Source: Edaphobacter flagellatus
Lineage (GTDB): Bacteria > Acidobacteriota > Terriglobia > Terriglobales > Acidobacteriaceae
Reading direction: 5' to 3'
Assembly: GCF_025264665.1 (NCBI RefSeq)
Contig: NZ_CP073697.1
Span: forward strand, 2,108,001-2,172,000
DNA: 64,000 nucleotides
The position numbers and the translations under genes are program-made. Shown here piece after piece: positions 8,849-16,937 of this stretch (position 1 is the first letter of the stretch; each line of letters opens with the position of its first letter). The notes beneath the pieces were generated by a model. The model saw nothing but the letters and a program-made list of their open reading frames with translations. It ran no database searches and had not been told where the DNA came from.

Positions 8849-10120
8849 ATGCCGACTCCCCGGAAGCACCTCCCCGCCAAGAAGCACCCGAAATCTCCAG
8901 GCAAGCCGAAGCGTGGAACCCCGAAAACCCCCACGGCGGGCGATCCCATCTTCGGTCAGCCCACGCCTTCGCCTGATCCTTCCGGGTTCAAAAATCCTGT
9001 CACCGACCAGAAGGACACCGGGGTCGGCATCGTCGAGGCGGTTCCCGCCGCAGCCAACAAAGCCGTTGAGCCTGTGCTGACGCTGGCGCAGGTCTACGGC
9101 TCGCAGGGGCCAGGCGTCGTCTCCGGCATTCAGAAGGCCGGGCAGATCGTCTTCCACTCCGTCGGTGATACCGGCAGCGCCAAAGGTCCCTCCACGCAAT
9201 CGCAGGTCGCCGACAAGATGGTGACCGACTTCACCGAGACCAACTCCGCCGACGTTCCCTCCTTCCTCTTCCACCTCGGCGACCTTGTCTATTACTTCGG
9301 CGAATCCAACTACTATTACGACCAGTTCTTCGAACCCTACCGCCTTTATCCGGCACCAATCGTCGCCATCCCCGGCAACCATGACGGCGTGGTCTACGCC
9401 ACCGACCCCGAGCCCACGCTCACGGCCTTCCTCCGCAACTTCTGCGCGACTTCGTTCGCACCCTCGCCCGATGCCGGCGGATTGCTGCGCAGCACGATGA
9501 TTCAGCCGGCGGTCTACTTCACCTTCGACTGCCCCTTCGTGCGTATCCTCGGCCTCTATTCCAATGTGCTTGAAGACCCCGGTGTCATTTCTGACCAGAG
9601 CGGTACGTACAAGACGCTCGATTCGCGGCAGGTCGATTTCCTTACCGCTGCGCTCAAGCGCGTGAAGTCCGACAAGTTCACCGGAGCCGTCATCATCGCC
9701 GTGCATCATCCCCCATTTACCGGAGGCGCCGTGCATGGCGGCAGCCCGCTGATGCTCGCTGACATCGACACAGCCTGCAAGAGCGCGGGCGTATGGCCGC
9801 ACGCTGTCTTCTCCGGTCACGCGCACAACTACCAGCGCTTTACGCGGACGATCAATAACATGCAGATTCCGTTCCTTGTCGCGGGCAACGGAGGCCACTC
9901 GCCGCTCTCGGCCATGCGCTCGACTTACCGCACGCCTTACAAGATCGACAACACGCTGACGCTCGAAAACTACAACACCACCGACTACGGTTACCTGCGC
10001 GTCATCGTCAATGCACAGACCATGCGCATCGAGTTGCACCCAGCCTCGACAGCCGGAACCGCCAAGACGCCGACCGACACCGTCACCGTCAATCTCGCCA
10101 ACTACACCATTACCGCCTGA
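8849..10120 (+). CDS. calcineurin-like metallophosphoesterase (purple acid phosphatase type)
   Basis: A 423-residue metallophosphoesterase. The two-metal site is readable in order: VGDTG (about 105-109), HLGDLVYY (about 142), PGNHDG (about 177), VHHPPF (about 288) and SGHAHNYQR (about 325). The GHAHNYQR form is typical of purple-acid-phosphatase-like enzymes. The first 50 residues are basic and Pro-rich (Lys/Pro/Thr) with no hydrophobic core. There is therefore no classical signal peptide, although relatives are often exported. AAAGG precedes the ATG at 8849. It may be transcribed with the Bax-inhibitor-1 gene 81 bases downstream. The substrate (phosphomonoester or diester) is unknown. Confidence 0.88.
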   Translation: MPTPRKHLPAKKHPKSPGKPKRGTPKTPTAGDPIFGQPTPSPDPSGFKNPVTDQKDTGVGIVEAVPAAANKAVEPVLTLAQVYGSQGPGVVSGIQKAGQIVFHSVGDTGSAKGPSTQSQVADKMVTDFTETNSADVPSFLFHLGDLVYYFGESNYYYDQFFEPYRLYPAPIVAIPGNHDGVVYATDPEPTLTAFLRNFCATSFAPSPDAGGLLRSTMIQPAVYFTFDCPFVRILGLYSNVLEDPGVISDQSGTYKTLDSRQVDFLTAALKRVKSDKFTGAVIIAVHHPPFTGGAVHGGSPLMLADIDTACKSAGVWPHAVFSGHAHNYQRFTRTINNMQIPFLVAGNGGHSPLSAMRSTYRTPYKIDNTLTLENYNTTDYGYLRVIVNAQTMRIELHPASTAGTAKTPTDTVTVNLANYTITA

Positions 10121-10201
10121 GCTGCACCTGTCGCCTGCCGCGAGCCGCTGGCACATGACAAACCGTCCGCAAAGGCGTCCAATAGAGTTGGAGTAAACGA
10201 T

Positions 10202-10870
10202 ATGCCCATGAACGACTACCAGATGAACAGCTATCCCACCATCATCGACGCCCCGCGCGAGGAGACCTCGTCGCTGCTGGCTAAGGTGCTTGGAATCACC
10301 GCGCTTGGCTTCCTGATCACTGCCTTTGGCGTGGCCACCGCGCCACCGTGGGGAACCTTCGTCGGCTTCATCCTGGTCATTGGACTGATCTTCGGCATCA
10401 ACTTTACGCGTAAAGCGCAGCCAGCCGTCGCGCTTGCCCTCTTCATGGGCCTCGCCTACTTCATGGGCTGGGAGATCGGCCCGCTGATCCAGCGTTACAT
10501 CCGCACCTTCGGCTCGGGGTTGGTCTTCAACGCCGCCGCGACGACGGGTTGCGGCATGGCAGTGATGGGATGCATCTCGTACCTGTTCAGCATCAATTAC
10601 CGCCGCGTCGCCGGAATCGGCTTTGCCGCATTGCTGGTGCTGATCATCGCCGGTATCGCGAGCATGTTCTTCCACTTCCTGACGCCGGATACGTACAGCT
10701 GGCTGACACTCGGCGTCTTCTCCCTGCTGACCGTGGCTGACTTCGCGCGCATCCGCGCAGGCGGCGATGGAGCCTCTGCCGTATCGCTCGCGCTGAGCAT
10801 CTACCTCGACGGCATCAACATCTTCATGGCTGTGCTGCAGTTGATGGGCGGACGCCGCAGCCGCGACTAA
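10202..10870 (+). CDS. Bax inhibitor-1/YccA family membrane protein
   Basis: Integral membrane protein of 222 residues with about seven hydrophobic helices, typical of the BI-1/TMBIM family (bacterial YccA, YbhL, YetJ). The family's terminal signature is present: an Asp-containing last helix (SIYLDGINIF) followed by a short Arg-rich tail (LLGGRR-like, here MGGRRSRD). Bacterial relatives include a pH-sensitive calcium leak channel (YetJ) and an FtsH-interacting protein (YccA). The N-terminal 25 residues are cytoplasmic and acidic/Ser-rich. GGAG lies in GTTGGAGTAAACGAT upstream of the ATG. The neighbouring genes give no functional hint. Confidence 0.9.
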   Translation: MPMNDYQMNSYPTIIDAPREETSSLLAKVLGITALGFLITAFGVATAPPWGTFVGFILVIGLIFGINFTRKAQPAVALALFMGLAYFMGWEIGPLIQRYIRTFGSGLVFNAAATTGCGMAVMGCISYLFSINYRRVAGIGFAALLVLIIAGIASMFFHFLTPDTYSWLTLGVFSLLTVADFARIRAGGDGASAVSLALSIYLDGINIFMAVLQLMGGRRSRD

Positions 10871-10920
10871 AATTGACACATCCCTTCCGCAAACACGCTT
10901 CCTGGTGTCATCCTTAAACC

Positions 10921-11379
10921 ATGAAGCGTGTTTCTCTTTTAAGCTCCGTCGCCGTTTTCTTCTTTTGCAGCCTCGCCGCCACCGCGCAGGATAGCGGCAA
11001 CTGGCGCGCTTCGAACCAGACGGCGAAGACCATCACCGGCGATATCGCCATCGCGCCGGAGAAGCTCTATATCAACTTCATCCGCTTCACGATCTCGCGC
11101 ATTCGCGCACTTGAGCCTGCCGAATCCGCAGCGGCCTTTGAGACCGACGCGAGCGCACAAGGCACGGGCAGTCTCTATCGCCTCAGCATTCCGCCCGAGC
11201 AGAAGTTCCTGCACAAGAACACGCTCTGCGGCTCCGATGAGACGCAGTGGATGGCCACCTACGTCGAGGGCAAAACGCTAAAGGTTGCCTTCTTCTCCGA
11301 TGCCAAGCCGCCTGTCTTCAAGCTGGAAGCGCTACAGAACTCAACGAACCTGTGCGGTACCTTTGTCTACGTAAGATAA
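10921..11379 (+). CDS. small secreted protein of unknown function
   Basis: A 152-residue protein with a clear signal peptide (MKR, hydrophobic core, cleavage after TAQ near residue 23). The mature part has two Cys (in LCGSDETQ and LCGTF) placed to form one disulfide. Trp and aromatic residues suggest a compact beta fold. I do not recognise a named family, although the layout resembles conserved hypothetical proteins of soil bacteria. It lies 50 bases after the BI-1 gene on the same strand. Confidence 0.75.
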   Translation: MKRVSLLSSVAVFFFCSLAATAQDSGNWRASNQTAKTITGDIAIAPEKLYINFIRFTISRIRALEPAESAAAFETDASAQGTGSLYRLSIPPEQKFLHKNTLCGSDETQWMATYVEGKTLKVAFFSDAKPPVFKLEALQNSTNLCGTFVYVR

Positions 11380-11540
11380 AGCACGCACAGCGGGTAGCGA
11401 TAAGGGGCGCTCTTTGAGTAGAGATTCATACACTATTTGGAAATACCTGCGCTGCAACTTTCGTCTACATCGGAGTCCACGCTGGTCTGATTCCGTTTTT
11501 TCCTGAATCGCTCTACGCTGTTGCCTGAATCTCCGGGCCC
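11380..11540. other. intergenic region
   Basis: 161 bases between two rightward genes, more AT-rich than its flanks. It presumably holds the promoter for the following SGNH-like gene. No convincing hairpin terminator or RNA gene was seen. Confidence 0.4.
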
Positions 11541-12317
11541 GTGAGCACTTTACCCACAACCTCAACGCCTCACCGCATCGTCATCGCCGGTGGATGCCAT
11601 GTCAACGGCTGGCCCATCGGTAAAGCTTCCGGCTTCGTCGAGGTGATGCTGCACGACTGCCACTGCGAAAACTCTTCGACGGTCGCCCCGATCAATCTAC
11701 GCAACTCCTCGTCGCTGCTGCAGTTGCTCCGCCAGCAACCTGCCGATACGGTCATACTGCAGTTCGGCAACTACGAAACGATGGCTTCCATCAAAAAACA
11801 CATCCGCGCTGTTCTGCATCTCGGCCGGAAGTATCACTGTTCCGAGAACAGCGGATTACAGGTCCCACCCGATACTCTCTTCATTTCGACGCTGCCCTGG
11901 CGACTCCGGGTTCTTTGCAAACTGGCGTACGGTTATACGCTGGGACACATTCCTCCTGCGCTCTTCGACGCACGTGCTTTCCGCCGCCAGTGCGAACAGC
12001 TGCTGTCTGATCTGGAACATCTGGAGGACACACCCAGGATCGTTATCTTTCTATCGCCGATTCCCTGCGCCGATCCTCTTATCAACCGCTACCGCTGTCA
12101 GGCTGCACAGATCATCCGTTGCCTTTGCGATGCAGCTTCTCCGCGTCTGCCCTTCCATGTGCGCTATGTCGATTCCGCCCAGGTGCTTGGCATCACGCCG
12201 CAGATCACGCAGGCCCTGCACACGCGCGTCTTCGCCGACGATCTCCATCTCAATGGCAGAGGCCATCTGCTTCTCGGTCTTGGACTCGCAACCATCCTTC
12301 AGACCAATCTTGTCTAG
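11541..12317 (+). CDS. SGNH-hydrolase-like protein with Cys in place of the nucleophilic Ser
   Basis: A 258-residue protein with the SGNH layout. The N-terminal block reads IAGGCHVNG, with Cys19 where GDS would place Ser. LQFGNYE at 74-79 sits at the block III position, and FADDLHLNGRGH (Asp233, His236) is a good block V acid/His pair. Related SGNH-like proteins accompany exopolysaccharide or glycan acylation genes, but none is adjacent here. It starts with GTG at 11541 and has no signal peptide. Either Cys19 is the nucleophile, or the enzyme is inactive or binding-only. The gene is Cys-rich (about ten Cys) for a cytoplasmic protein. Family placement is by motif only. Confidence 0.7.
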   Translation: MSTLPTTSTPHRIVIAGGCHVNGWPIGKASGFVEVMLHDCHCENSSTVAPINLRNSSSLLQLLRQQPADTVILQFGNYETMASIKKHIRAVLHLGRKYHCSENSGLQVPPDTLFISTLPWRLRVLCKLAYGYTLGHIPPALFDARAFRRQCEQLLSDLEHLEDTPRIVIFLSPIPCADPLINRYRCQAAQIIRCLCDAASPRLPFHVRYVDSAQVLGITPQITQALHTRVFADDLHLNGRGHLLLGLGLATILQTNLV

Positions 12318-12346
12318 CTTCGCCGAAGCTCGTATCGTAGTCTTCC

Positions 12347-13105
12347 ATGCCGACTCGCGCTCTCCTTCTCGTCACCGCTCTTCTCTTCGCTACACTCCCA
12401 CTTGCCGCCCAGACTCCGAACACCCTCACTGCGCAGGAAAAGGCACAGGGCTGGCATCTTCTCTTTGACGGAAAGACCTCCACGGGCTGGCGCAGCACAC
12501 ACAGCCCTGGCTTCCCTGCCACAGGCTGGGAGGTCAAAGATGGCATGATCTCCGTCACCGAAAACGGCGGCGAAGAAGGTGGCAACGCCGGAGACATCAT
12601 TACCGCACGCAAGTACACCAACTTTGAGTTGTCCGTGGATTTCCGCATCACTCCCGGCGCCAACAGCGGCATCAAGTACTTTGTCGATCTCGATATGACT
12701 CCAGGGCACGGTGGACATGGCTCCGCCATCGGCTTCGAGTACCAGATTCTCGACGATGCTGTTCACCCCGATGCAAAGAAAGGAAGCAACGGCGACCGTA
12801 CCCTGGCCTCGCTCTACGACATGATCCCTGCCGCCGCCAACAAGCCTGTCAGACCCATCGGCGAATGGAACACGGCACGCATCGTCATTCGCGGAGCGCA
12901 CGGCGAGCACTGGCTCAATGGAGTTAAGGTGGTTGAATACGAGCGCTTCACGCCGGCGTTCCGCAAACTCGTCGCCGATAGCAAATACCACGTCTATCCC
13001 AACTTCGGCGAAGCACACGATGGGTACATTCTGCTGCAGGACCACGGCTTCCCGGTATCGTTCCGCAACATCAAGATTCGCGAGCTTCCTGCAACATCAC
13101 GCTGA
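12347..13105 (+). CDS. secreted DUF1080 (3-keto-disaccharide hydrolase-like) protein
   Basis: A 252-residue exported protein with a 21-residue signal peptide (ending LAAQ) and one DUF1080 domain, a concanavalin-like beta sandwich. Visible family features are LFDGKTSTGWRS near the start, the central Trp-Glu-Val-Lys-Asp strand, NSGIKYFVD, GFEYQILDD and the late EWNTARI strand. Family members act on or bind sugars, some as 3-keto-glycoside hydrolases. It begins 30 bases after the SGNH-like gene, so the two may share a transcript, and is convergent with the diguanylate cyclase. A second concanavalin-like protein lies at 18.5 kb. Confidence 0.9.
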   Translation: MPTRALLLVTALLFATLPLAAQTPNTLTAQEKAQGWHLLFDGKTSTGWRSTHSPGFPATGWEVKDGMISVTENGGEEGGNAGDIITARKYTNFELSVDFRITPGANSGIKYFVDLDMTPGHGGHGSAIGFEYQILDDAVHPDAKKGSNGDRTLASLYDMIPAAANKPVRPIGEWNTARIVIRGAHGEHWLNGVKVVEYERFTPAFRKLVADSKYHVYPNFGEAHDGYILLQDHGFPVSFRNIKIRELPATSR

Positions 13106-13112
13106 TGCCGCT

Positions 13113-14411
13113 CTATCGCAGACGGTTCGTCTCCCGCAGGCGCGATAGGCGACGCATCGCCGACGTCTTTCTGGATGGAGTTGGTTCGCCCGCGGCTTCC
13201 TGCAGATCGCAAGGACGAAACTCTACGCGATTCCGCCCGCTCTCCTTCGCCTTATACAGCGCGCGATCGGCTTGCTTCAACAACTTTTCCGGATGCAACA
13301 ATACATCTGGCACGCATGTCGATACACCGCAACTGACTGTGACCTTCAGTATCTGTTCGCCGTCATAGCCACTCACGGGTGTACCGGCTCGCTCCACCAG
13401 CTGCCGTATTCTCTCGGCAACGCCGATCGCCATCTTCTGATTTGTGTCCGGCAGCAGAACGACAAACTCCTCGCCGCCGTATCGCGCCGCGAGATCCACC
13501 TGCGCCCGCAGCGCCTGCGGCAACAGCGATGCAACGTTTCGCAAGACCTCATCTCCATAAAGATGGCCGAAGACATCGTTCACCACCTTGAAATGATCGA
13601 CATCAATCAGAATGATGCTGAGCTGTGTGTTCTCCCTCGCACCTTGCGCCCACAGCACCTCAAACCGCTCATCGAAGGCCCGACGATTCGGCAGCTCCGT
13701 CAGCCTGTCGATGTTTGAAAGCCGATGCAGCTCTGCGGTCTGCATCTCGCCGTTCATGAACAGCAGGTAGCTCAGCCGCTCCTGCCGCTCCAGACTGTGC
13801 GCGGCGGTCAGCGTAATAGCGCTTCCAAGACACATCATGCTGGCACCGATAATCTGCTCGGAGACCCTTAGTCCATGCGAGTAGCAGGCATAGATGAATC
13901 CGCCTGCCGTCATAAGGACCGTTGTCACCGCCGCATACGGAAAGCGCAGCCGCATCACCACATTCACAAACAACAGCGTGATCAGCACCGACATCAAACC
14001 GAAGGTCGCGGTCGCCGCCGTCCGACCGCCTTCTACATACAGATTGATAAAACAGATGATCGTCATACCTGCTGCAACCGCGCCTTCACGCGCCCATGCC
14101 TGCAGGTTCAGCCGCATCAGGTAGTTCACAAACAAGGCAATCGGCGTCACGATCTCCGTCTGCTGAACGATGGAGATCAGCATCCTGTCCTTCACCAGCA
14201 GATAGTCCGCCAGCAGGCACAGGTTCAACACGATGATGGCGATCAGCCCTTCAAGCCATAAACGATGCGATCGCTCCTTGCATGTATCCCGCTCGAACTT
14301 TGCTTCAAGCGCAGGCGCAAAGCGGAGCCAGCGCAGGCTTCGGCTGCGCAGCTTTCCGATCTCGTACTGGATGAGATAGTCGGCCGTTGAAATGGCCCTG
14401 GAGTCTTGCAT
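13113..14411 (-). CDS. membrane-bound diguanylate cyclase (GGDEF)
   Basis: Synthesises cyclic-di-GMP from two GTP. From the ATG at 14411 the protein has 432 residues: a 50-residue cytoplasmic N-terminus, about six membrane helices (residues 52-205), a short linker helix and a GGDEF domain (about 235-400). The active site is YGGEEF (312-316), preceded by DVDHFKVVND for metal binding. The usual inhibitory RxxD five residues before GGEEF is absent: position 303 is Ala, with Arg one place earlier, so product feedback may be lost or altered. The last 30 residues are basic. The membrane part may sense an unknown signal. The frame is open 20 codons further upstream without a ribosome site. Confidence 0.92.
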   Translation of the reverse strand: MQDSRAISTADYLIQYEIGKLRSRSLRWLRFAPALEAKFERDTCKERSHRLWLEGLIAIIVLNLCLLADYLLVKDRMLISIVQQTEIVTPIALFVNYLMRLNLQAWAREGAVAAGMTIICFINLYVEGGRTAATATFGLMSVLITLLFVNVVMRLRFPYAAVTTVLMTAGGFIYACYSHGLRVSEQIIGASMMCLGSAITLTAAHSLERQERLSYLLFMNGEMQTAELHRLSNIDRLTELPNRRAFDERFEVLWAQGARENTQLSIILIDVDHFKVVNDVFGHLYGDEVLRNVASLLPQALRAQVDLAARYGGEEFVVLLPDTNQKMAIGVAERIRQLVERAGTPVSGYDGEQILKVTVSCGVSTCVPDVLLHPEKLLKQADRALYKAKESGRNRVEFRPCDLQEAAGEPTPSRKTSAMRRLSRLRETNRLR

Positions 14412-14805
14412 CAGCGGCCCCGGAGAATGTAGGCCTCGCGTGCGAGGCTGACATGCACAAAGCCTAGACAAACCGCAGGACGCGCGTCAGCAAAAATTTA
14501 ATGGCTTAGCACGAAAGGTGTAGGGGTACGTTCCCGAATCTGCACGACACTATCACGCATTTTCGGGAAATTAACTTACGCTCCCTCTGGAGATGGCGCA
14601 TCATGCATATCCCCAATGCGCGAGCTGTTCGCTGCGATGGCCTGTTGTGCAAACAAATGCTCGAGACACTCAAGCGAGCTCCAAGGCGAACGTCAAGATT
14701 CATGTTGGTTCCGTAGAGCCACACGTTTGATGGATACGGCGTTGTCATTTTCGCTTAAACGCAGAAATCGCCCCGAGAAGAGGCGACTCTGCGTTGGATG
14801 CTGGA
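14412..14805. other. 394-base gene-free region with an inverted repeat
   Basis: Lies between the diguanylate cyclase start and the PEP-CTERM stop. Short open frames here lack coding character. It holds a perfect 8-base inverted repeat, TTCCCGAA (14531-14538) and TTCGGGAA (14562-14569), 23 bases apart and about 120 bases upstream of the cyclase. This is a possible operator, or a stem in an upstream RNA. Confidence 0.45.
14757..14795 (-). terminator. probable terminator of the PEP-CTERM gene
   Basis: Two-part stem: outer arms AACGCAGA/TCTGCGTT, inner arms TCGCC/GGCGA, loop about nine bases. On the minus strand it is followed by a TTT-containing stretch, about ten bases beyond the PEP-CTERM stop. 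Confidence 0.6.
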
Positions 14806-15339
14806 TTAGGAGCGTACGAAGCGACGGCGGACTACGCTGAAGGCTCCGACAACGCCCGTGCCGAGTAGCAGAAGCGAGGACGGCTCGGGAGTGGGAGCGA
14901 CGGCTGTGAGGTTGAAGGTGCCAACGCCAAAGCCGGAGCCGGCACCGCCGAGGATCTCGCCATAGTTGTTGCCAGGCGTGATATCGGTGGAACCGGGCGC
15001 GTAGAAGCTATAGATGTTGGCCTCAACTCCGCTTGCCGTTGCAAAAGACAGGCCCGAGGGGTCAAGCAGCGTGGAAGCAGGAAAGAGAAGATTATCGCCA
15101 CCCCGAAAGCTGACGAGACCGGTGATGGCGCTCGCGCCGAGGGTTCCACTGATGGAATCGATGACCCACTGGCCGCTTGTTTCCGTTGCAGTGAGAGTGC
15201 CGCTGCCGGTTTCCGGAAAGCCGCCGAGTGAGGCCGCCGGACCAGTGAGGCTCCAGTTGAAACTGTCGGCGCGCGCAGCAAGAGAGCCGAGAGTGAGTGT
15301 AAGAGGGATCAAAGCGAAACGAAGAAAACGTACAAGCAT
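14806..15339 (-). CDS. PEP-CTERM sorting domain protein
   Basis: A 177-residue exported protein. A signal peptide (cleavage near AARAD, residue 26) precedes a Ser/Gly/Thr-rich beta-type body. The C-terminus carries a textbook PEP-CTERM tag: TPEPSSLLLLG, a hydrophobic helix and an Arg cluster (VVRRRF). Such tags are cleaved and anchored by the exosortase/EpsH system, tied to exopolysaccharide production. No exosortase gene is in this window, so it must be elsewhere. I start at the ATG at 15339 with AGGAG 11-12 bases upstream; a longer frame exists but would bury the signal peptide. The role is probably cell-surface or biofilm matrix. Confidence 0.85.
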   Translation of the reverse strand: MLVRFLRFALIPLTLTLGSLAARADSFNWSLTGPAASLGGFPETGSGTLTATETSGQWVIDSISGTLGASAITGLVSFRGGDNLLFPASTLLDPSGLSFATASGVEANIYSFYAPGSTDITPGNNYGEILGGAGSGFGVGTFNLTAVAPTPEPSSLLLLGTGVVGAFSVVRRRFVRS

Positions 15340-15576
15340 AAATGAGCTGACTCCTAAGGAGAGATTCGCGTGCATTCGATCGTAAGAGTCCCAGGGAAGG
15401 CTGAGACACCAGTGTTCTTGTGTCGAATGATCGCGAGATGACAGGAGTTTTACTGAAGGGTAAATGCTCTCAGGCCGGGAATTACGCCCGGCATCCATAA
15501 TAGAGACACAGTCATACGAAGCCGCCGCATAGGCCGGTAATCCACAGACATGCGGCGGCTATAGCTTGCTTGCTGG
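15340..15576. other. intergenic region upstream of the PEP-CTERM gene
   Basis: 237 bases. It contains a small hairpin (GCCGGG at 15474-15479 pairing with CCCGGC at 15487-15492) about 85 bases past the PHP gene stop, without a T-tract. It must also hold the PEP-CTERM promoter. Confidence 0.4.
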
Positions 15577-16761
15577 CTAGGCGTCCTGCTCGGCCAGCGC
15601 GGCGCGCATCTTTGCCGAATCGTCCCAGGCATAACGCAACGTGCCCGACAGCGGTGCCCGCCCCATCAACCGTACGCAGGCCAGAATCGCTTCGATCCAC
15701 TGCGGCGGGTGCTTTTGCTTCCCCTCACCCGGCCACAAATCCGAAAGCTTGCGCATCTGTCCCTTCGAGTCCGGGTGATACACGCGCTGATCCCAGCGCT
15801 GTGACCCTTCGGGAAAGTGCGGATAATTGCGGATGGCATCCAGCGTCGACTGCAGAATCCGATGCTTCCACGGCTCCGCATACTGCGGCATGTAGAGCAC
15901 GTGGCTCTGACGCTCGCGGCGAACCTCGTTCACGAACTCGGTAAAGCTGGTCGCACGCGTCAGGTTCACGTTCGCATTCGGCTCCACGCCATGACGGTCA
16001 CCGCCCGAGATCACCAGCTGGTTCCACTTGCCCGCCAGCGTTGCCGCCTCGCGATTCTCCTTCCAGTCGCGCAGACCGTTCAGCTCCAGCGCGTGAACGT
16101 ACTGTCCGTATACGGCGAGAAACTCGTTTACCAGCACCATGTGACGCTCGCGGCCCACGCGATACAAATCCCAGATCGGGTGATTGAAGACAATCAACAC
16201 CTGCGGAATCTCGGACAGTTCGGCAAGAATCTCGCGCAGCATCCCCGGCTTGCGCTCCGCCGTAGGAATGGCGGTGAAGGCGCGCATACGCTCCATCCAC
16301 TCGACACCCTTCGCCGAAGGGATGTTATGAATGCCAATGTGGAACGCGCTCTCGTAGAACGGGACCGTCCACTCTACCGAGACCGGAATGTGGCGTGCCG
16401 AATCGACCGAGCGCAGCAGCAGCGGCGCATTGATGTCATCGTGGTCGGTCAGCGAGACCAGCGCCTGGAGTTGCAGGTTGTTCTCAATCTGCGTGCGCTC
16501 CAGGTCGAAGGCAATACGCGGCGTCAGCGGTGGTGTCCAGTAGCTGCGGGCATAATCCGGCAGGATGCCGGAGGCACGCTGCGAACGCTCCTCGGCCCAG
16601 CGCATGATAGGTTGCAGAAAGCCCCAGTCGCGCGACATCTCGGCGATAAAGTCCAGGGTCTCCTGGGACTGGTTGGTGTGGCTGTGCAGCGAAACGCCGG
16701 TGACGAACCCCTTTGCCGCTTTAGGCTCGCGCCACAGATACGAGATGGTGGACTGGCTCAC
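15577..16761 (-). CDS. PHP-domain metal-dependent phosphoesterase-like protein
   Basis: A 394-residue protein with PHP superfamily metal ligands in order: LHSHT (His26, His28), LTDHDD (Asp106, His107, Asp108), Glu131 in VSVEW, His145, FNHP (His194) and SGGDRHG (Asp255, His257). The PHP fold occurs in histidinol phosphatases, polymerase editing domains and nucleoside 3',5'-phosphatases; which activity applies here is unclear. There is no signal peptide. The C-terminal 100 residues, with a Trp/Tyr/Pro-rich stretch, do not match the core and may be lineage-specific. It starts at an ATG at 16761 and stands alone, 176 bases from the LOG gene. Confidence 0.82.
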   Translation of the reverse strand: MSQSTISYLWREPKAAKGFVTGVSLHSHTNQSQETLDFIAEMSRDWGFLQPIMRWAEERSQRASGILPDYARSYWTPPLTPRIAFDLERTQIENNLQLQALVSLTDHDDINAPLLLRSVDSARHIPVSVEWTVPFYESAFHIGIHNIPSAKGVEWMERMRAFTAIPTAERKPGMLREILAELSEIPQVLIVFNHPIWDLYRVGRERHMVLVNEFLAVYGQYVHALELNGLRDWKENREAATLAGKWNQLVISGGDRHGVEPNANVNLTRATSFTEFVNEVRRERQSHVLYMPQYAEPWKHRILQSTLDAIRNYPHFPEGSQRWDQRVYHPDSKGQMRKLSDLWPGEGKQKHPPQWIEAILACVRLMGRAPLSGTLRYAWDDSAKMRAALAEQDA

Positions 16762-16937
16762 TTTGGCCCTCCGAGCTGATCTTTCTTGCTCGGGGGCAGT
16801 ATGCGTGGCTCATGTAAATACCCGATGACTGCACTGAGAACAGGGCTTCAAAATCGACAAATGCTGATAACTGTGTTGGTTACACCCCAACGAATAAGCC
16901 CGGCAGTACATGCTGGACTCCGTAATCGATAGCTTCG
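16762..16937. other. intergenic region
   Basis: 176 bases between the PHP gene start and the LOG-family stop, AT-richer than its flanks. Probably the PHP promoter. No hairpin or repeat was recognised. Confidence 0.4.

Noticed and set aside
8705..10879. 724-codon open frame on the minus strand
   Set aside because: It is the antisense of the metallophosphoesterase and Bax-inhibitor-1 genes, whose motifs are clear. Its product is Asp/Val/Arg/Gly-rich without any domain, as expected from the reverse of GC-rich coding DNA.
14506..14840. Short frames on both strands next to the PEP-CTERM gene
   Set aside because: No ribosome site or coding character; they overlap an inverted repeat and a terminator.
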